Source: Clavibacter nebraskensis NCPPB 2581
GTDB taxonomy: Bacteria > Actinomycetota > Actinomycetes > Actinomycetales > Microbacteriaceae
Direction: 5' to 3'
NCBI RefSeq assembly: GCF_000355695.1
Contig: NC_020891.1
Span: 1,178,001-1,242,000 of the forward strand
Length of the DNA: 64,000 nucleotides
Both the position numbers and the translations under genes were made by a program. The notes beneath the pieces were generated by a model. The model was given only the letters and a program-made list of their open reading frames with translations. It made no database searches and was not told the DNA's origin. This document shows positions 53,845-61,810 of the stretch, piece by piece. How positions within the stretch are numbered: the stretch's first letter is position 1; each line of letters opens with the position of its first letter.

Positions 53845-54528
53845 TCAGCAGCGGTCGTCGTGGTCGTCGACCGTCCGCTCGCCCGTGAGCGCGCCGACGG
53901 GCACGGTGCACGCGTCGCCGCGCCACGCCTCGACGCCCTCGCGGACGGCGAACGCGGCGATGGCGAGCCCGGCGACCGGATCCGCCCACCACCAGCCGAG
54001 CCCGGCGTCGAGCAGCAGCCCGACGAGGAGTGCGGCGGAGAGCCACGCGCACACGAGGGTCTGCCGGGAGTCGGCGACCGCGCTCGCGGAGCCGAGCTGC
54101 ATGCCGGTGCGGCGCTCGAGCAGGCTGAGGGCCGGCATCACGGCGAGGCTCAGGGCCGCGAGGACGATGCCCGTCGTGCTCGGGCGCGCCACGGATCCGC
54201 CCGCCAGCGCGAGCACGGCCTCGACGCTCACGTAGGCCGCGAGCCCGAGGAACGAGACCGCGATGAGCCGGAGGGCCGTCCGCTCGCGCGCCTCCGGATC
54301 CGGCGCGGAGAACTGCCACGCGACGGCGGAGGCGGCGAGCACCTCCACGATCGAGTCGAGCCCGAAGGCGACGAGCGCGGTCGACGACGCGACGGCGCCC
54401 GCCGTGAGGGCGACCACGGCCTCGACCGCGTTCCAGGCGATGGTGCCCGCGACGATCCAGCGGATGCGGCGGCGCAGCACGTCGCGGCGGGCGATCGTGA
54501 GCGTCGGCGCGGAGGCGAGGCCGCTCAC
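53845..54528 (-). CDS. Cation diffusion facilitator-type membrane transporter
   Basis: The 227-aa protein has six transmembrane helices. Metal-site motifs are ALVAFGLDSIVEVLAASAV (first DxxxE-type site) and ASAVADSRQTLVCAWLSAAL with LLDAGLGWWWADPVAGLAIA (second site and helix). These follow the CDF exporter pattern, but the usual C-terminal cytoplasmic domain is absent; the tail ends in a short DDHDDRC that could bind metal. It overlaps the upstream CmtR-like regulator by four bases (ATGA), so they are coupled. It probably exports cadmium, lead or zinc, judged from the regulator's cysteines. Confidence 0.85.
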   Translation of the reverse strand: MSGLASAPTLTIARRDVLRRRIRWIVAGTIAWNAVEAVVALTAGAVASSTALVAFGLDSIVEVLAASAVAWQFSAPDPEARERTALRLIAVSFLGLAAYVSVEAVLALAGGSVARPSTTGIVLAALSLAVMPALSLLERRTGMQLGSASAVADSRQTLVCAWLSAALLVGLLLDAGLGWWWADPVAGLAIAAFAVREGVEAWRGDACTVPVGALTGERTVDDHDDRC

Positions 54529-54878
54529 GCTCCCGCCTCGCAGCAGCCGGGATCGCAGAGCGCCGGATCCGCGCAGGCCCGGTCGTCATCCACCGCGAGC
54601 ACGACCTCCACGAGCGCGCCGAGGCCGCGGGCGATGCGCGGATCCTGGATCTCGTACCGCGTGCTGCGCCCCTCCGGCACCGTGCGGACGATGCCGCAGC
54701 CGCGCAGGCACGTCAGGTGGTTGGAGACGTTCTGCCGCGTGAGGCCGAGCGTCTCGGCGAGGAGCGCGGGGTAGGCGGGGCCGTCGAGCAGCTCCATCAG
54801 GATGCGGGCGCGGGTCGGATCCGAGAGCGCCCGGCCGAGCCGGGTCATGACGTCGAGGCGGGGAGCGAGGGTGGGCAC
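54525..54878 (-). CDS. cmtR: CmtR-like ArsR-family metal-sensing repressor
   Basis: The 117-aa protein is an ArsR winged helix: LSDPTRARILMELLDGPAYP, then the recognition helix TRQNVSNHLTCLRGCGIV and the wing VPEGRSTRYEI. Counting from the GTG, cysteines fall at positions 57, 61 and 102, the same numbers as the Cd(II)/Pb(II) ligands of M. tuberculosis CmtR. Extra Cys at 108, 112 and 113 form a C-terminal cluster. It should repress in the absence of metal and release DNA when Cd or Pb binds. It is first in an operon with a CDF exporter. A perfect palindrome in its promoter is the likely operator. Confidence 0.88.
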   Translation of the reverse strand: MPTLAPRLDVMTRLGRALSDPTRARILMELLDGPAYPALLAETLGLTRQNVSNHLTCLRGCGIVRTVPEGRSTRYEIQDPRIARGLGALVEVVLAVDDDRACADPALCDPGCCEAGA

Positions 54879-54884
54879 GCGACA

Positions 54885-54890
54885 ACGGTA
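54885..54890 (-). promoter_or_regulatory. -10 box of the cmtR-CDF operon
   Basis: TACCGT on the minus strand ends six bases before the GTG at 54878. A TCGACA -35 (54909-54914, one mismatch to TTGACA) lies 18 bases upstream of it, the best two-part promoter in the window. Confidence 0.65.
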
Positions 54891-54904
54891 CAGCGCTCGC
54901 TGTA
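54889..54904. promoter_or_regulatory. Perfect palindrome, candidate CmtR operator
   Basis: TACAGCG-CT-CGCTGTA (7-2-7) fills the spacer between the -35 and -10 hexamers and overlaps the -10 by two bases. A repressor bound here would block RNA polymerase. Confidence 0.65.
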
Positions 54905-54988
54905 TCCATGTCGAGGTCTCCCGCCGCGCCGGTCTGCCAGGATCGACGGGACGCCCGACCCGCGGGCGACGTCCCGACCGGAGGATCC

Positions 54989-55426
54989 ATGGCCGAGCGC
55001 ATCCCGCACGTCGTCTTCGTCTGCGCCCGCAACGGCGGCAAGTCCCAGCTCGCGGCGGCCCTCATGCGGCACGCGGCGGGCGACGCCGTCGCCGTCACGT
55101 CCGCGGGGACGGATCCCGGCACCTCGCTCAACGCGCTCGCGGTGGAGTCGCTCGCCGAGCTCGGCGTCGACGTGGCGGGCGAGCGCCCGAAGCCGCTCAC
55201 CGACGACATGGTGCGCGAGGCCGATCTCGTGGTCGTGCTCGGCGCGGAGGCGCACGTGGACGGCGACCAGGACGTCGCGGTCGAGACGTGGATCACGGAC
55301 GAGCCCAGCGAGCGCGGCATCGACGGCATGGAGCGGATGCGGCTCGTGCGCGACGACATCCGCGCACGGGTCGAGGAGCTGCGCGGGCGGCTCGGCGTCG
55401 TCGCGGGCGCCCCGGACGCGCGCTAG
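54989..55426 (+). CDS. Low-molecular-weight phosphatase / arsenate reductase-like protein
   Basis: The 145-aa protein has the LMW-PTP/ArsC fold: HVVFVCARNGGKSQLAAALM near the N-terminus carries the nucleophilic Cys, AVTSAGTDPG is the second loop, and KPLTDDMVREADLVVVLG follows. The phosphate-binding loop is C-x5-K-S (CARNGGKS), where the usual residue is Arg. WITDEPSERGIDGMERMRLV replaces the classic DPY-type acid loop. The ATG at 54989 has GGAGG four bases upstream and is chosen over the frame from 54908. It is divergent from the metal-resistance operon, so a detoxification role is plausible. It overlaps the TetR gene tail-to-tail by four bases. Confidence 0.75.
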   Translation: MAERIPHVVFVCARNGGKSQLAAALMRHAAGDAVAVTSAGTDPGTSLNALAVESLAELGVDVAGERPKPLTDDMVREADLVVVLGAEAHVDGDQDVAVETWITDEPSERGIDGMERMRLVRDDIRARVEELRGRLGVVAGAPDAR

Positions 55427-56049
55427 GCGTCGACGGACGCGCGCCGGTCGACGCGGCGCGCGACGAGCGCGTCCACGTGCAGCTCGAGCACGCCCAGCGC
55501 GCGGGCGCTGCGGGCCGGATCCGGCTCCTCCACGAGCAGCTGCAGCGCGAGGCCCGCGACGAGCGCCTGCAGGTGGTCGGCCTCGGCCTCGGGATCTGCG
55601 TCGGGCCGCAGTAGGCCCGCTGCGCGCAGCTGCGCGAGCTGCTCCAGGCACGTCTCGCGGGCGGCCGCGTGGGCGGCGGCCCGCACCTCGCGCAGGCGCG
55701 GGTGCGAGGCGGCGTCGGCGAGGAGCGCCGCCGTGACCTCGGCCTCGGCTCGGCGCGCGTCGTCGAGGGGCAGGTGCTCGGCGAGGATCCGCACGGCCCG
55801 CCGGCGCGCGTCGGGGTCGGCCCGCCGCGCCCGGATGCGGCCGTCGACGCGGCGGGCGACGAGCGCGGTGGCGTGGGCGACGAGGTCGATGCGGCTCGGG
55901 AAGCTGTGGCGGAGGGACCCGGTGGAGAGGCCCGCCTCGGCGGCGACCGTGCGCACGGAGACGGCGCTCGCGCCCTCGCGCCGGATGACCCGCCACACCG
56001 CCTCGGCCACCTCGTCCTCGCGGCGGGCGTGGTCGATCAGGCGGGGCAT
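55423..56049 (-). CDS. TetR family transcriptional regulator
   Basis: The 208-aa protein has an N-terminal TetR DNA-binding domain (DEVAEAVWRVIRREGASAVS and VRTVAAEAGLSTGSLRHSFP) and a helical ligand-binding C-terminal part rich in Ala, Arg and Leu. The ATG at 56049 is six bases behind a TACCGT box. It is divergent from the carboxylesterase gene with 77 bases between the two starts, so it probably controls that gene and itself. The ligand is unknown. Confidence 0.88.
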   Translation of the reverse strand: MPRLIDHARREDEVAEAVWRVIRREGASAVSVRTVAAEAGLSTGSLRHSFPSRIDLVAHATALVARRVDGRIRARRADPDARRRAVRILAEHLPLDDARRAEAEVTAALLADAASHPRLREVRAAAHAAARETCLEQLAQLRAAGLLRPDADPEAEADHLQALVAGLALQLLVEEPDPARSARALGVLELHVDALVARRVDRRASVDA

Positions 56050-56055
56050 GGCGTC

Positions 56056-56061
56056 ACGGTA
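56056..56061 (-). promoter_or_regulatory. -10 box of the TetR gene
   Basis: TACCGT on the minus strand ends six bases before the ATG at 56049. Confidence 0.5.
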
Positions 56062-56113
56062 GCACCGGGATCCGTCGCGCTCGCGGGCCTCCCGGCGAAC
56101 GCCTCCCGAACGG

Positions 56114-56119
56114 TAGCGT
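56114..56119 (+). promoter_or_regulatory. -10 box of the carboxylesterase gene
   Basis: TAGCGT ends seven bases before the ATG at 56127. It lies only about 60 bases from the TetR box, so one bound regulator could affect both. Confidence 0.5.
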
Positions 56120-56126
56120 TGATCGG

Positions 56127-57443
56127 ATGACCGCCTTCTCGCCGCCCTGCGGCCCCGTCGTCGGCTGGGCGGACGGCGACGTCGTCCGCGCGACCGGCAT
56201 CCCCTACGCGACCGCCGCCCGCTTCGCGCCGCCCATCCCGCACCCCGACTGGACGGAGCCGCGCGACGCGACCGCCTGGGCCCCCGCGTGCCCGCAGCCG
56301 CCCATGGAGGAGCTCGACGCCGTGCTCGGGAGCTTCGCGGACGTCGCCGTCGACGAGGACTGCCTGCGCGTCTCCGTCACCATGCCGGGCGACGTGCGGC
56401 CGGACGACGCGCTGCCGGTGATGGTGTGGATCCACGGCGGCTCCTACGTCTCGGGCGCGGGCGACGTGCCGATCATGGATCCCGCCGCCCTCGTCGCCGA
56501 GCAGCGCGTGGTGGTCGTCACGGTCACCTACCGGCTCGGGCTCCTCGGCTACCTCGGCGACGGCCGCGACCGGCCCGCGAACCTCGGCCTCCTCGACCAG
56601 CTGGAGGCGCTCCGCTGGGTCGCGCGCAACATCCGCGCGTTCGGCGGGGACCCAGACCGCGTCACCGCGTTCGGGCAGTCGGCGGGCGGCGACGCGGTCG
56701 CGCACCTCATGGCGGTGCCGGAGGCGGCCGGGCTGTTCCGGCGGGCGATCGTGCAGAGCGCGCCGCTCGGCATCTCGCGGGGCCGGCGCCGGATGGCGGC
56801 CGCGATGGCGCGCGCCTCCCGCAGGCTCACGGTCGACATGCCCGTGGAGGAGGTGCTCGCGCGGCAGGCCGTGATCGAGCGCGCCGCCGCGCCGTTCGGG
56901 CTCCTCGGGGCGATGCCGTTCGGCACGCAGTACGGGCATGTGCCGCTGCCGCCCGAGTCCCGGATCGACGCCGCGTGGGACGCCGCCGCGCCCGGCGTGG
57001 ACGTCCTCATCGGCAACACGGCCGAGGAGGCGCGACTGTGCCTGCCCGGGATCCCGTGGCTCGCGCGCCTCACGCGCCTCCCGGTGGTCGGGCCGCTGGT
57101 CCGACGCGCGACCCTCGCGGCGGTCACCGGGATCGTCTACGGCGTCCCCGGTCGCCGCTTCGCCCGGCGGCACGCGCGCGCCGGCGGCACCGCGCACCGC
57201 TACGTGATCCGCTGGTCGGCGCCCGGCAGCCCGTACGGCGCCGCGCACACCGTGGACCTGCCGCTGCTCTTCGGCGACGAGGAGGCCTGGCGTGGCGCCG
57301 GGCTCCTCGCGGGGGCCGACTGGGAGGGGATCCAGCGCGACGCCCGCCGGGTGCGGCAGGTCTGGGGCGACTTCGCGCGCGGGCGGATCCCGACACGGCA
57401 GCTGATCCCGGGCGTGCTGGAGTTGCGGCGCGTGGGGGGCTGA
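56127..57443 (+). CDS. Type B carboxylesterase
   Basis: The 438-aa protein is an alpha/beta-hydrolase of the carboxylesterase/para-nitrobenzyl esterase group. It shows the oxyanion loop VMVWIHGGSYVSGAG, the region NLGLLDQLEALRWVARNIRA and the nucleophile elbow VTAFGQSAGGDAVAHL. The C-terminal catalytic His is probably in GAAHTVDLPLLFG. The acid is likely within GNTAEEARL. It is shorter than classical members (about 500 aa), mostly between the elbow and the His. There is no signal peptide, so it acts in the cytoplasm. The substrate is unknown, and control by the divergent TetR protein is likely. Confidence 0.88.
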   Translation: MTAFSPPCGPVVGWADGDVVRATGIPYATAARFAPPIPHPDWTEPRDATAWAPACPQPPMEELDAVLGSFADVAVDEDCLRVSVTMPGDVRPDDALPVMVWIHGGSYVSGAGDVPIMDPAALVAEQRVVVVTVTYRLGLLGYLGDGRDRPANLGLLDQLEALRWVARNIRAFGGDPDRVTAFGQSAGGDAVAHLMAVPEAAGLFRRAIVQSAPLGISRGRRRMAAAMARASRRLTVDMPVEEVLARQAVIERAAAPFGLLGAMPFGTQYGHVPLPPESRIDAAWDAAAPGVDVLIGNTAEEARLCLPGIPWLARLTRLPVVGPLVRRATLAAVTGIVYGVPGRRFARRHARAGGTAHRYVIRWSAPGSPYGAAHTVDLPLLFGDEEAWRGAGLLAGADWEGIQRDARRVRQVWGDFARGRIPTRQLIPGVLELRRVGG

Positions 57444-57583
57444 CCCGGCCCGGCGCGCGGGTCACCCGCTCGGGGGCCGCGGCGCGTCGGGCCGGCGGGC
57501 CGCGCGTCCGGCAGGGCGGAGGTGCACGCGCGCCGGTCGCCCGCCGACGCGTCCGCCCGTCGACGCGTCCCCCCAGGAGTCCC

Positions 57584-58369
57584 ATGACCGCGCCCTCGTC
57601 CCGCCCGTCCCGCGCCGCCCGGGACCGCCGCGGCACGATGGTCGTGATGGGCGTCTTCCTCGCCGTGGTGCTCGGCTTCTCGGTCTCCGTGGCGCTGCGC
57701 GACGGCACCGTGCCCGCGTGGGCGTGGCTGGGGCTCACGGTCGGCGGCATCGTCACGGCGCTGACCCTGTACCGCGCGCGGTCGCGGATCGTCACGTGGC
57801 TGCTCGTCGCGGTGGTCGTCGTCGGCGTCGCGGTCGCGCTCCGGCTCTCCGGGCTGGCGACGGCGATGGTGCACTGGCTCCTCGCCGTGCTCGCCGGGGC
57901 GTTCCTGTCGCGACCGGAGTGGCCGTGGATGCGCTCCCCGGAGGAGCGGCAGCGCGAGCGGCACCCGCGGCCGCTCGCGAGCATCCGGCCGTGGTCCGGA
58001 TCCGGCCTCACGGCGTCGCTCGCCGAGGTGCCGATCGGGCGGCGCGGCGACGTCGAGACGGGCGTGCGCCTCAAGGCGGGCGACGTGGTCGCCCGCGTCC
58101 GCGTCGACGAGCTGCACCGGCTCGTGACCGGCCGGGCGGGCATCGCCGAGTCGGTGGACTCCGACGCCGCGGGCCGGACCGTCTACTTCACGCGCGTCGA
58201 CTCGTCGTCGTCGGACTCGATCGTGGGGGAGGTCCTCGTCGGCCTCCCGGGGGACGCGCTCGCGTTCCTGCCCATCGCGGATCCGATGCCGGCGGGGTCG
58301 GCGGCCCTGCTCACCGGATCCGACCTGGCGTCGTTCCGGGAATGGGCGCTGACCATCCCGGAGCCCTGA
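57584..58369 (+). CDS. Membrane protein with a soluble C-terminal domain, unknown function
   Basis: The 261-aa protein has four hydrophobic stretches in its first 120 residues (MVVMGVFLAVVLGFSVSVAL, AWLGLTVGGIVTALTLY, VTWLLVAVVVVGVAVALRL and MVHWLLAVLAGAFL). A C-terminal soluble domain of about 130 residues has no recognised motif (RVRVDELHRLVTGRAGIAES and RTVYFTRVDSSSSDSIVGEV). AGGAG lies five bases before the ATG at 57584. The longer open frame that starts inside the esterase gene is not coding. The 140 bases upstream hold nothing recognisable apart from this ribosome site. Confidence 0.7.
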   Translation: MTAPSSRPSRAARDRRGTMVVMGVFLAVVLGFSVSVALRDGTVPAWAWLGLTVGGIVTALTLYRARSRIVTWLLVAVVVVGVAVALRLSGLATAMVHWLLAVLAGAFLSRPEWPWMRSPEERQRERHPRPLASIRPWSGSGLTASLAEVPIGRRGDVETGVRLKAGDVVARVRVDELHRLVTGRAGIAESVDSDAAGRTVYFTRVDSSSSDSIVGEVLVGLPGDALAFLPIADPMPAGSAALLTGSDLASFREWALTIPEP

Positions 58370-58403
58370 CCCGCCCGGGCGACCGGGCGCGATCCGGCGC
58401 CGG

Positions 58404-58970
58404 TCAGGCGAGCACGGGCCACGGCTGGGGCGCCCGGTCGTCGCTCACGAGGAGGCCGGCGAGCCAGTCGTCCTCGCGGCCGTCGCGGCCCGGGGCGCCG
58501 AGGCGCGCGATCCCCTCGAAGCGGAAGCCGAGCGCGCGGGCGACGGCGGCGGACGCGGCGTTCCCCGCGTACGCGCGCCAGCCGATGCGGGCGAGGCCGA
58601 GCCCCGCGGACGCGTCGAACCCGTGGTCGACGACCGCGGCCGCCGCCTCGCGCATGATCCCGCGACCGCGCGCGCCGGGCGCGAGCCAATACCCGATCTC
58701 GGCCGCGCCGTCCGCGATGGCGTGCAGCCCGACCGTGCCGACGAGCGCGTCGCCCTCGACGACCGCCCACGTCAGGCGCTCGCCGCTCGCCCAGCCGTCG
58801 GGGCAGAAGTCGGAGACATAGGAGACGGCGTCCTCGCGCGCGTACGGCACGGGCACCGGCACGTAGCGCTGGATCCCCGGGTCCTGGCATGCGGCCGTGA
58901 TCGCGTCAACGTCGTCGAGCGCGGGCGGGCGGAGGGCGAGGCGCGCGGTGCGGAGGGTGACGGGATCCAT
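58404..58970 (-). CDS. GNAT family N-acetyltransferase (RimJ/RimL type)
   Basis: The 188-aa protein matches the RimJ/RimL-like GNAT group: TLRTARLALRPPALDDVDAI at the start, GTVGLHAIADGAAEIGYWLA, then the acetyl-CoA loop PGARGRGIMREAAAAVVDHG and NAASAAVARALGFRFEG. It acetylates an amino group using acetyl-CoA; the target is unknown. The ATG at 58970 is six bases behind TAGCGT. It lies downstream of the DeaD-type helicase on the same strand, separated by a terminator. Confidence 0.88.
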   Translation of the reverse strand: MDPVTLRTARLALRPPALDDVDAITAACQDPGIQRYVPVPVPYAREDAVSYVSDFCPDGWASGERLTWAVVEGDALVGTVGLHAIADGAAEIGYWLAPGARGRGIMREAAAAVVDHGFDASAGLGLARIGWRAYAGNAASAAVARALGFRFEGIARLGAPGRDGREDDWLAGLLVSDDRAPQPWPVLA

Positions 58971-58976
58971 CGCGCC

Positions 58977-58982
58977 ACGCTA
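58977..58982 (-). promoter_or_regulatory. -10 box of the GNAT gene
   Basis: TAGCGT on the minus strand ends six bases before the ATG at 58970. Confidence 0.5.
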
Positions 58983-59017
58983 TCGGCCGGGCACCCGCCG
59001 TCCGCGGCCGGACGCGA

Positions 59018-59055
59018 CGACGGCCCGCCGCCTCCGGAGAGGGGACGGGCCGTCG
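59018..59055 (-). terminator. Terminator of the DeaD-type helicase gene
   Basis: A 10-bp perfect stem (cgacggcccg with cgggccgtcg) encloses an 18-base loop, just past the helicase stop codon and before the GNAT promoter. Confidence 0.65.
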
Positions 59056-59069
59056 GGACGGTCAGCGGA

Positions 59070-60830
59070 TCAGTCGCGCGGCTTCCGCCCGCGACGCTCC
59101 GGGGCCGCGCCGCGCTCGGCGGCACGGGGGCCGCCGCGGTCGGGGCGGATGTCGATCGGGCGGCCGTTGATGACCGTGCTCGCGAGACGGTCGAGCTTGT
59201 CCTGCGGGAGCCCGGCCGGCAGCTCGACGAGCGAGAAGTCCGGGCGGATGTCGATGTGGCCGAAGTCCTCGCGGCTGAAGCCGCCCTCGTTGGCGAGCGC
59301 GCCCACGATCTGGCGCGGCTCCACGCGGTGGCGGCGGCCGACGTCGATGCGGTAGGTCGCCATGTTGCCGCTGCCGCGCGCGGGACGGGCGCGACGCTCG
59401 CCGCGGTCGTCGCCGTCGCGGCCCGGGCGGTCGTCCCGGCGCTCGCGCTCGACGCGCGGCGGCCGGAGGTCGTCGGCCGAGAGGAGGAGCGGGGTGTCGC
59501 CCTGCGCCACGATCGCGAGCGCGGCGGCCACGTCGGACTCGACGACGTCGTGGTGGTTGACGTAGTGGCCCACGATGTCGCGGAACGCGTCGAGGCGCTC
59601 GCGGTCCTGCAGCGCGGCCGTGATGGCGTCGTCGAAGCGCGTGAGGCGCGTGACGTTCACGTCCTCCGCGCTCGGCATGCGCATCTCGGTGAGCGGCTGG
59701 CGCGTGGCCCGCTCGATGGCGGTGAGGAGGCGGCGCTCGCGGGGCGTGACGAAGCTGATCGCCGCGCCGCTGCGTCCCGCGCGTCCGGTGCGGCCGATGC
59801 GGTGCACGTACGACTCGGTGTCGATGGGGATGTCGTAGTTGACGACGTGGCTGATCCGGTCGACGTCGAGCCCGCGGGCCGCGACGTCGGTGGCGACGAG
59901 GATGTCGAGCTTGCCCGACTTCAGCTGCTCGACCGTGCGCTCGCGCTGCGCCTGGGCGACGTCGCCCGAGATGGCGGCCGCCGCGTACCCGCGGGCCCGC
60001 AGCTTCTCGGCGAGCGTCTCCGTCTCGTTCTTCGTGCGGACGAACACGATCATGCCCTCGAAGTTCTCGACCTCGAGGATCCGCGTGAGGGCGTCGACCT
60101 TCTGCGGGTACGAGACCATGAGGTACCGCTGCGTGGTGTTCGCCGAGGTCGTGGTCTTGTTCTTGACGGTGATCTCCTCGGGGTCCTGCAGGTACTTGCC
60201 CGAGATGCGGCGGATCTGCGCGGGCATCGTCGCCGAGAACAGCGCGATCTGCTTCGACTTCGGCGTGTCCGCGAGGATCGTCTCCACGTCCTCCGCGAAG
60301 CCCATCTTGAGCATCTCGTCGGCCTCGTCGAGCACGAGGAACTTCAGCTGCGAGAGGTCGAGGGTGCCCTTGTCGAGGTGGTCCATGATCCGGCCCGGGG
60401 TGCCGACGACCACGTGCACGCCGCGGCGCAGCGCCGAGAGCTGCACGCCGTAGCCCTGGCCGCCGTAGACGGGCAGCACGTGCACGCCGCGCATGCCGGA
60501 CGCGTAGCGCTCGAACGCCTCGCACACCTGGAGCGCGAGCTCGCGGGTGGGCGCGAGCACGAGGGCCTGCGGGGTCTTCTGGGAGACGTCGAGGTTGGAG
60601 AGGATCGGCAGCGCGAACGCGGCCGTCTTGCCGGTGCCGGTCTGGGCGACGCCGAGGACGTCGCGGCCGGACAGGAGGGAGGGGATCGTGGCGGCCTGGA
60701 TCGCGGAGGGCGTCTCGTAGCCCACGTCCTTGAGTGCCTTGAGCACCTGGTCGGAGAGACCGAGGTCGCTGAAGGTCGTGCGGGGGGCGGCGTCCGCGTC
60801 GGGGGTGGATGCGGTGTCGTCAGTGCTCAT
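59070..60830 (-). CDS. deaD: DEAD-box RNA helicase, DeaD/CsdA type
   Basis: The 586-aa protein has the core motifs AQTGTGKTAAFALP, LAPTRELALQV, GTPGRIMDHL, LVLDEADEMLKMGF, LFSATMP and HRIGRTGRAGR. A basic low-complexity linker (about residues 440-475) precedes a DbpA-like RNA-binding domain (TYRIDVGRRHRVEPRQIVGA and HIDIRPDFSLVELPAGL). This domain, and the RPDRGG-type basic tail, separate it from RhlE. DeaD helicases act in ribosome assembly and mRNA decay, often at low temperature. The ATG at 60830 is six bases behind TACCGT. Confidence 0.92.
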   Translation of the reverse strand: MSTDDTASTPDADAAPRTTFSDLGLSDQVLKALKDVGYETPSAIQAATIPSLLSGRDVLGVAQTGTGKTAAFALPILSNLDVSQKTPQALVLAPTRELALQVCEAFERYASGMRGVHVLPVYGGQGYGVQLSALRRGVHVVVGTPGRIMDHLDKGTLDLSQLKFLVLDEADEMLKMGFAEDVETILADTPKSKQIALFSATMPAQIRRISGKYLQDPEEITVKNKTTTSANTTQRYLMVSYPQKVDALTRILEVENFEGMIVFVRTKNETETLAEKLRARGYAAAAISGDVAQAQRERTVEQLKSGKLDILVATDVAARGLDVDRISHVVNYDIPIDTESYVHRIGRTGRAGRSGAAISFVTPRERRLLTAIERATRQPLTEMRMPSAEDVNVTRLTRFDDAITAALQDRERLDAFRDIVGHYVNHHDVVESDVAAALAIVAQGDTPLLLSADDLRPPRVERERRDDRPGRDGDDRGERRARPARGSGNMATYRIDVGRRHRVEPRQIVGALANEGGFSREDFGHIDIRPDFSLVELPAGLPQDKLDRLASTVINGRPIDIRPDRGGPRAAERGAAPERRGRKPRD

Positions 60831-60836
60831 GCCTCA

Positions 60837-60842
60837 ACGGTA
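60837..60842 (-). promoter_or_regulatory. -10 box of deaD
   Basis: TACCGT on the minus strand ends six bases before the ATG at 60830. Confidence 0.55.
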
Positions 60843-60887
60843 GGGGGTCGGGGGTGCTGCGCGCCCCACCTCGCGCGGATCGGGCGG

Positions 60888-61763
60888 TCAGCGCGGTCGG
60901 CGCCCGACGTACGCGGTGCGGGTCCCGCGGAGGGCGACGCCCGGGATCCGCGCCAGGGCGTGCGGTCCGTCGTCGTCGAGGAGGGCGTCGAGGGCCGCGC
61001 GGTCGCCCGCGTCCAGGCGGTCGGCGGCGCGGTCGCGGACGCGGACCAGCCACGCACGGGCGTAGGGCAGGGTCGCGGCGGCGGCGATGGGATCCGCCGG
61101 GTCGGGGTCGATGCGGAAGACGCGCGTCGCGACGTCGACGATGCCGGCGTCGCGCAGCCACGGCGCCCAGTCCGGGTGCGCGGGGCCGCCGGCGCCGCCG
61201 TGCGTGACCGCGTCGTCGAGGCGGTCGGCGAGGCCCGGGCGGGCGAGGTCCGGATCGAGGTCGTCCGGCAGGAAGCGGGGCGGGCCGTCCATCTCGACGA
61301 CCGCGAGCATGCCGCCCGGCGCGAGCCCGTCGTGGATGCCGGCGAGGAGGCGCGCGGGGTCGGCGACCTCGTGCAGCATGAGCGACGCCCAGACCAGGTC
61401 GGCGGGCGGCAGCGCGGGCCAGCCCGCGTCGAGGTCGGCGTGCGCGGTGCGGATGCGGTCGGCCAGTCCGTCGACGACCGCGCGCTCGGCGACCCGGTCG
61501 AGCATGGCGGCGCTCGCGTCGACGGCGTGCACCACGGCCCGGTCGAAGCGACGCGCGAGCGCGACCGTGCCGGTGCCGGTCCCCGCGCCCAGGTCGACGA
61601 CCACGCGGCCGGCGGTGTCGCGCGCGAGGCGGCGGACCCAGGCGGTCAGCTCGCGCTGGTGCGCGTGCAGGATGCGGGCGTCGAGGTCGAGCATGCGGGC
61701 GAGCGACGGGTCGGCGGGGCCGTGGCCGGAGGTGTGGTGCGGGTGCGGGTGCGGGTGCGTCAT
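60888..61763 (-). CDS. Class I SAM-dependent methyltransferase with a His-rich N-terminus
   Basis: The 291-aa protein has the Rossmann methyltransferase motifs VVVDLGAGTGTGTVALAR (motif I), VVHAVDASAAMLDRV (motif II) and ADLVWASLMLHEVADPARLL (motif IV-V), as in the UbiE/BioC-like methyltransferase_11/12 group. It begins MTHPHPHPHH, a run of His-Pro pairs that could bind metal. The substrate is unknown. It is divergent from the XRE-cupin regulator, with 47 bases between the starts, so it may be controlled by it. Confidence 0.82.
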   Translation of the reverse strand: MTHPHPHPHHTSGHGPADPSLARMLDLDARILHAHQRELTAWVRRLARDTAGRVVVDLGAGTGTGTVALARRFDRAVVHAVDASAAMLDRVAERAVVDGLADRIRTAHADLDAGWPALPPADLVWASLMLHEVADPARLLAGIHDGLAPGGMLAVVEMDGPPRFLPDDLDPDLARPGLADRLDDAVTHGGAGGPAHPDWAPWLRDAGIVDVATRVFRIDPDPADPIAAAATLPYARAWLVRVRDRAADRLDAGDRAALDALLDDDGPHALARIPGVALRGTRTAYVGRRPR

Positions 61764-61797
61764 GGATCCAGGGTGGCGGACCTCTGCGGCAGACGCA

Positions 61798-61803
61798 TAC
61801 GAT
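61798..61803 (+). promoter_or_regulatory. -10 box of the XRE-cupin gene
   Basis: TACGAT ends seven bases before the ATG at 61811, which favours that codon over the TTG at 61805. Confidence 0.5.
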
Positions 61804-61810
61804 CTTGCCC

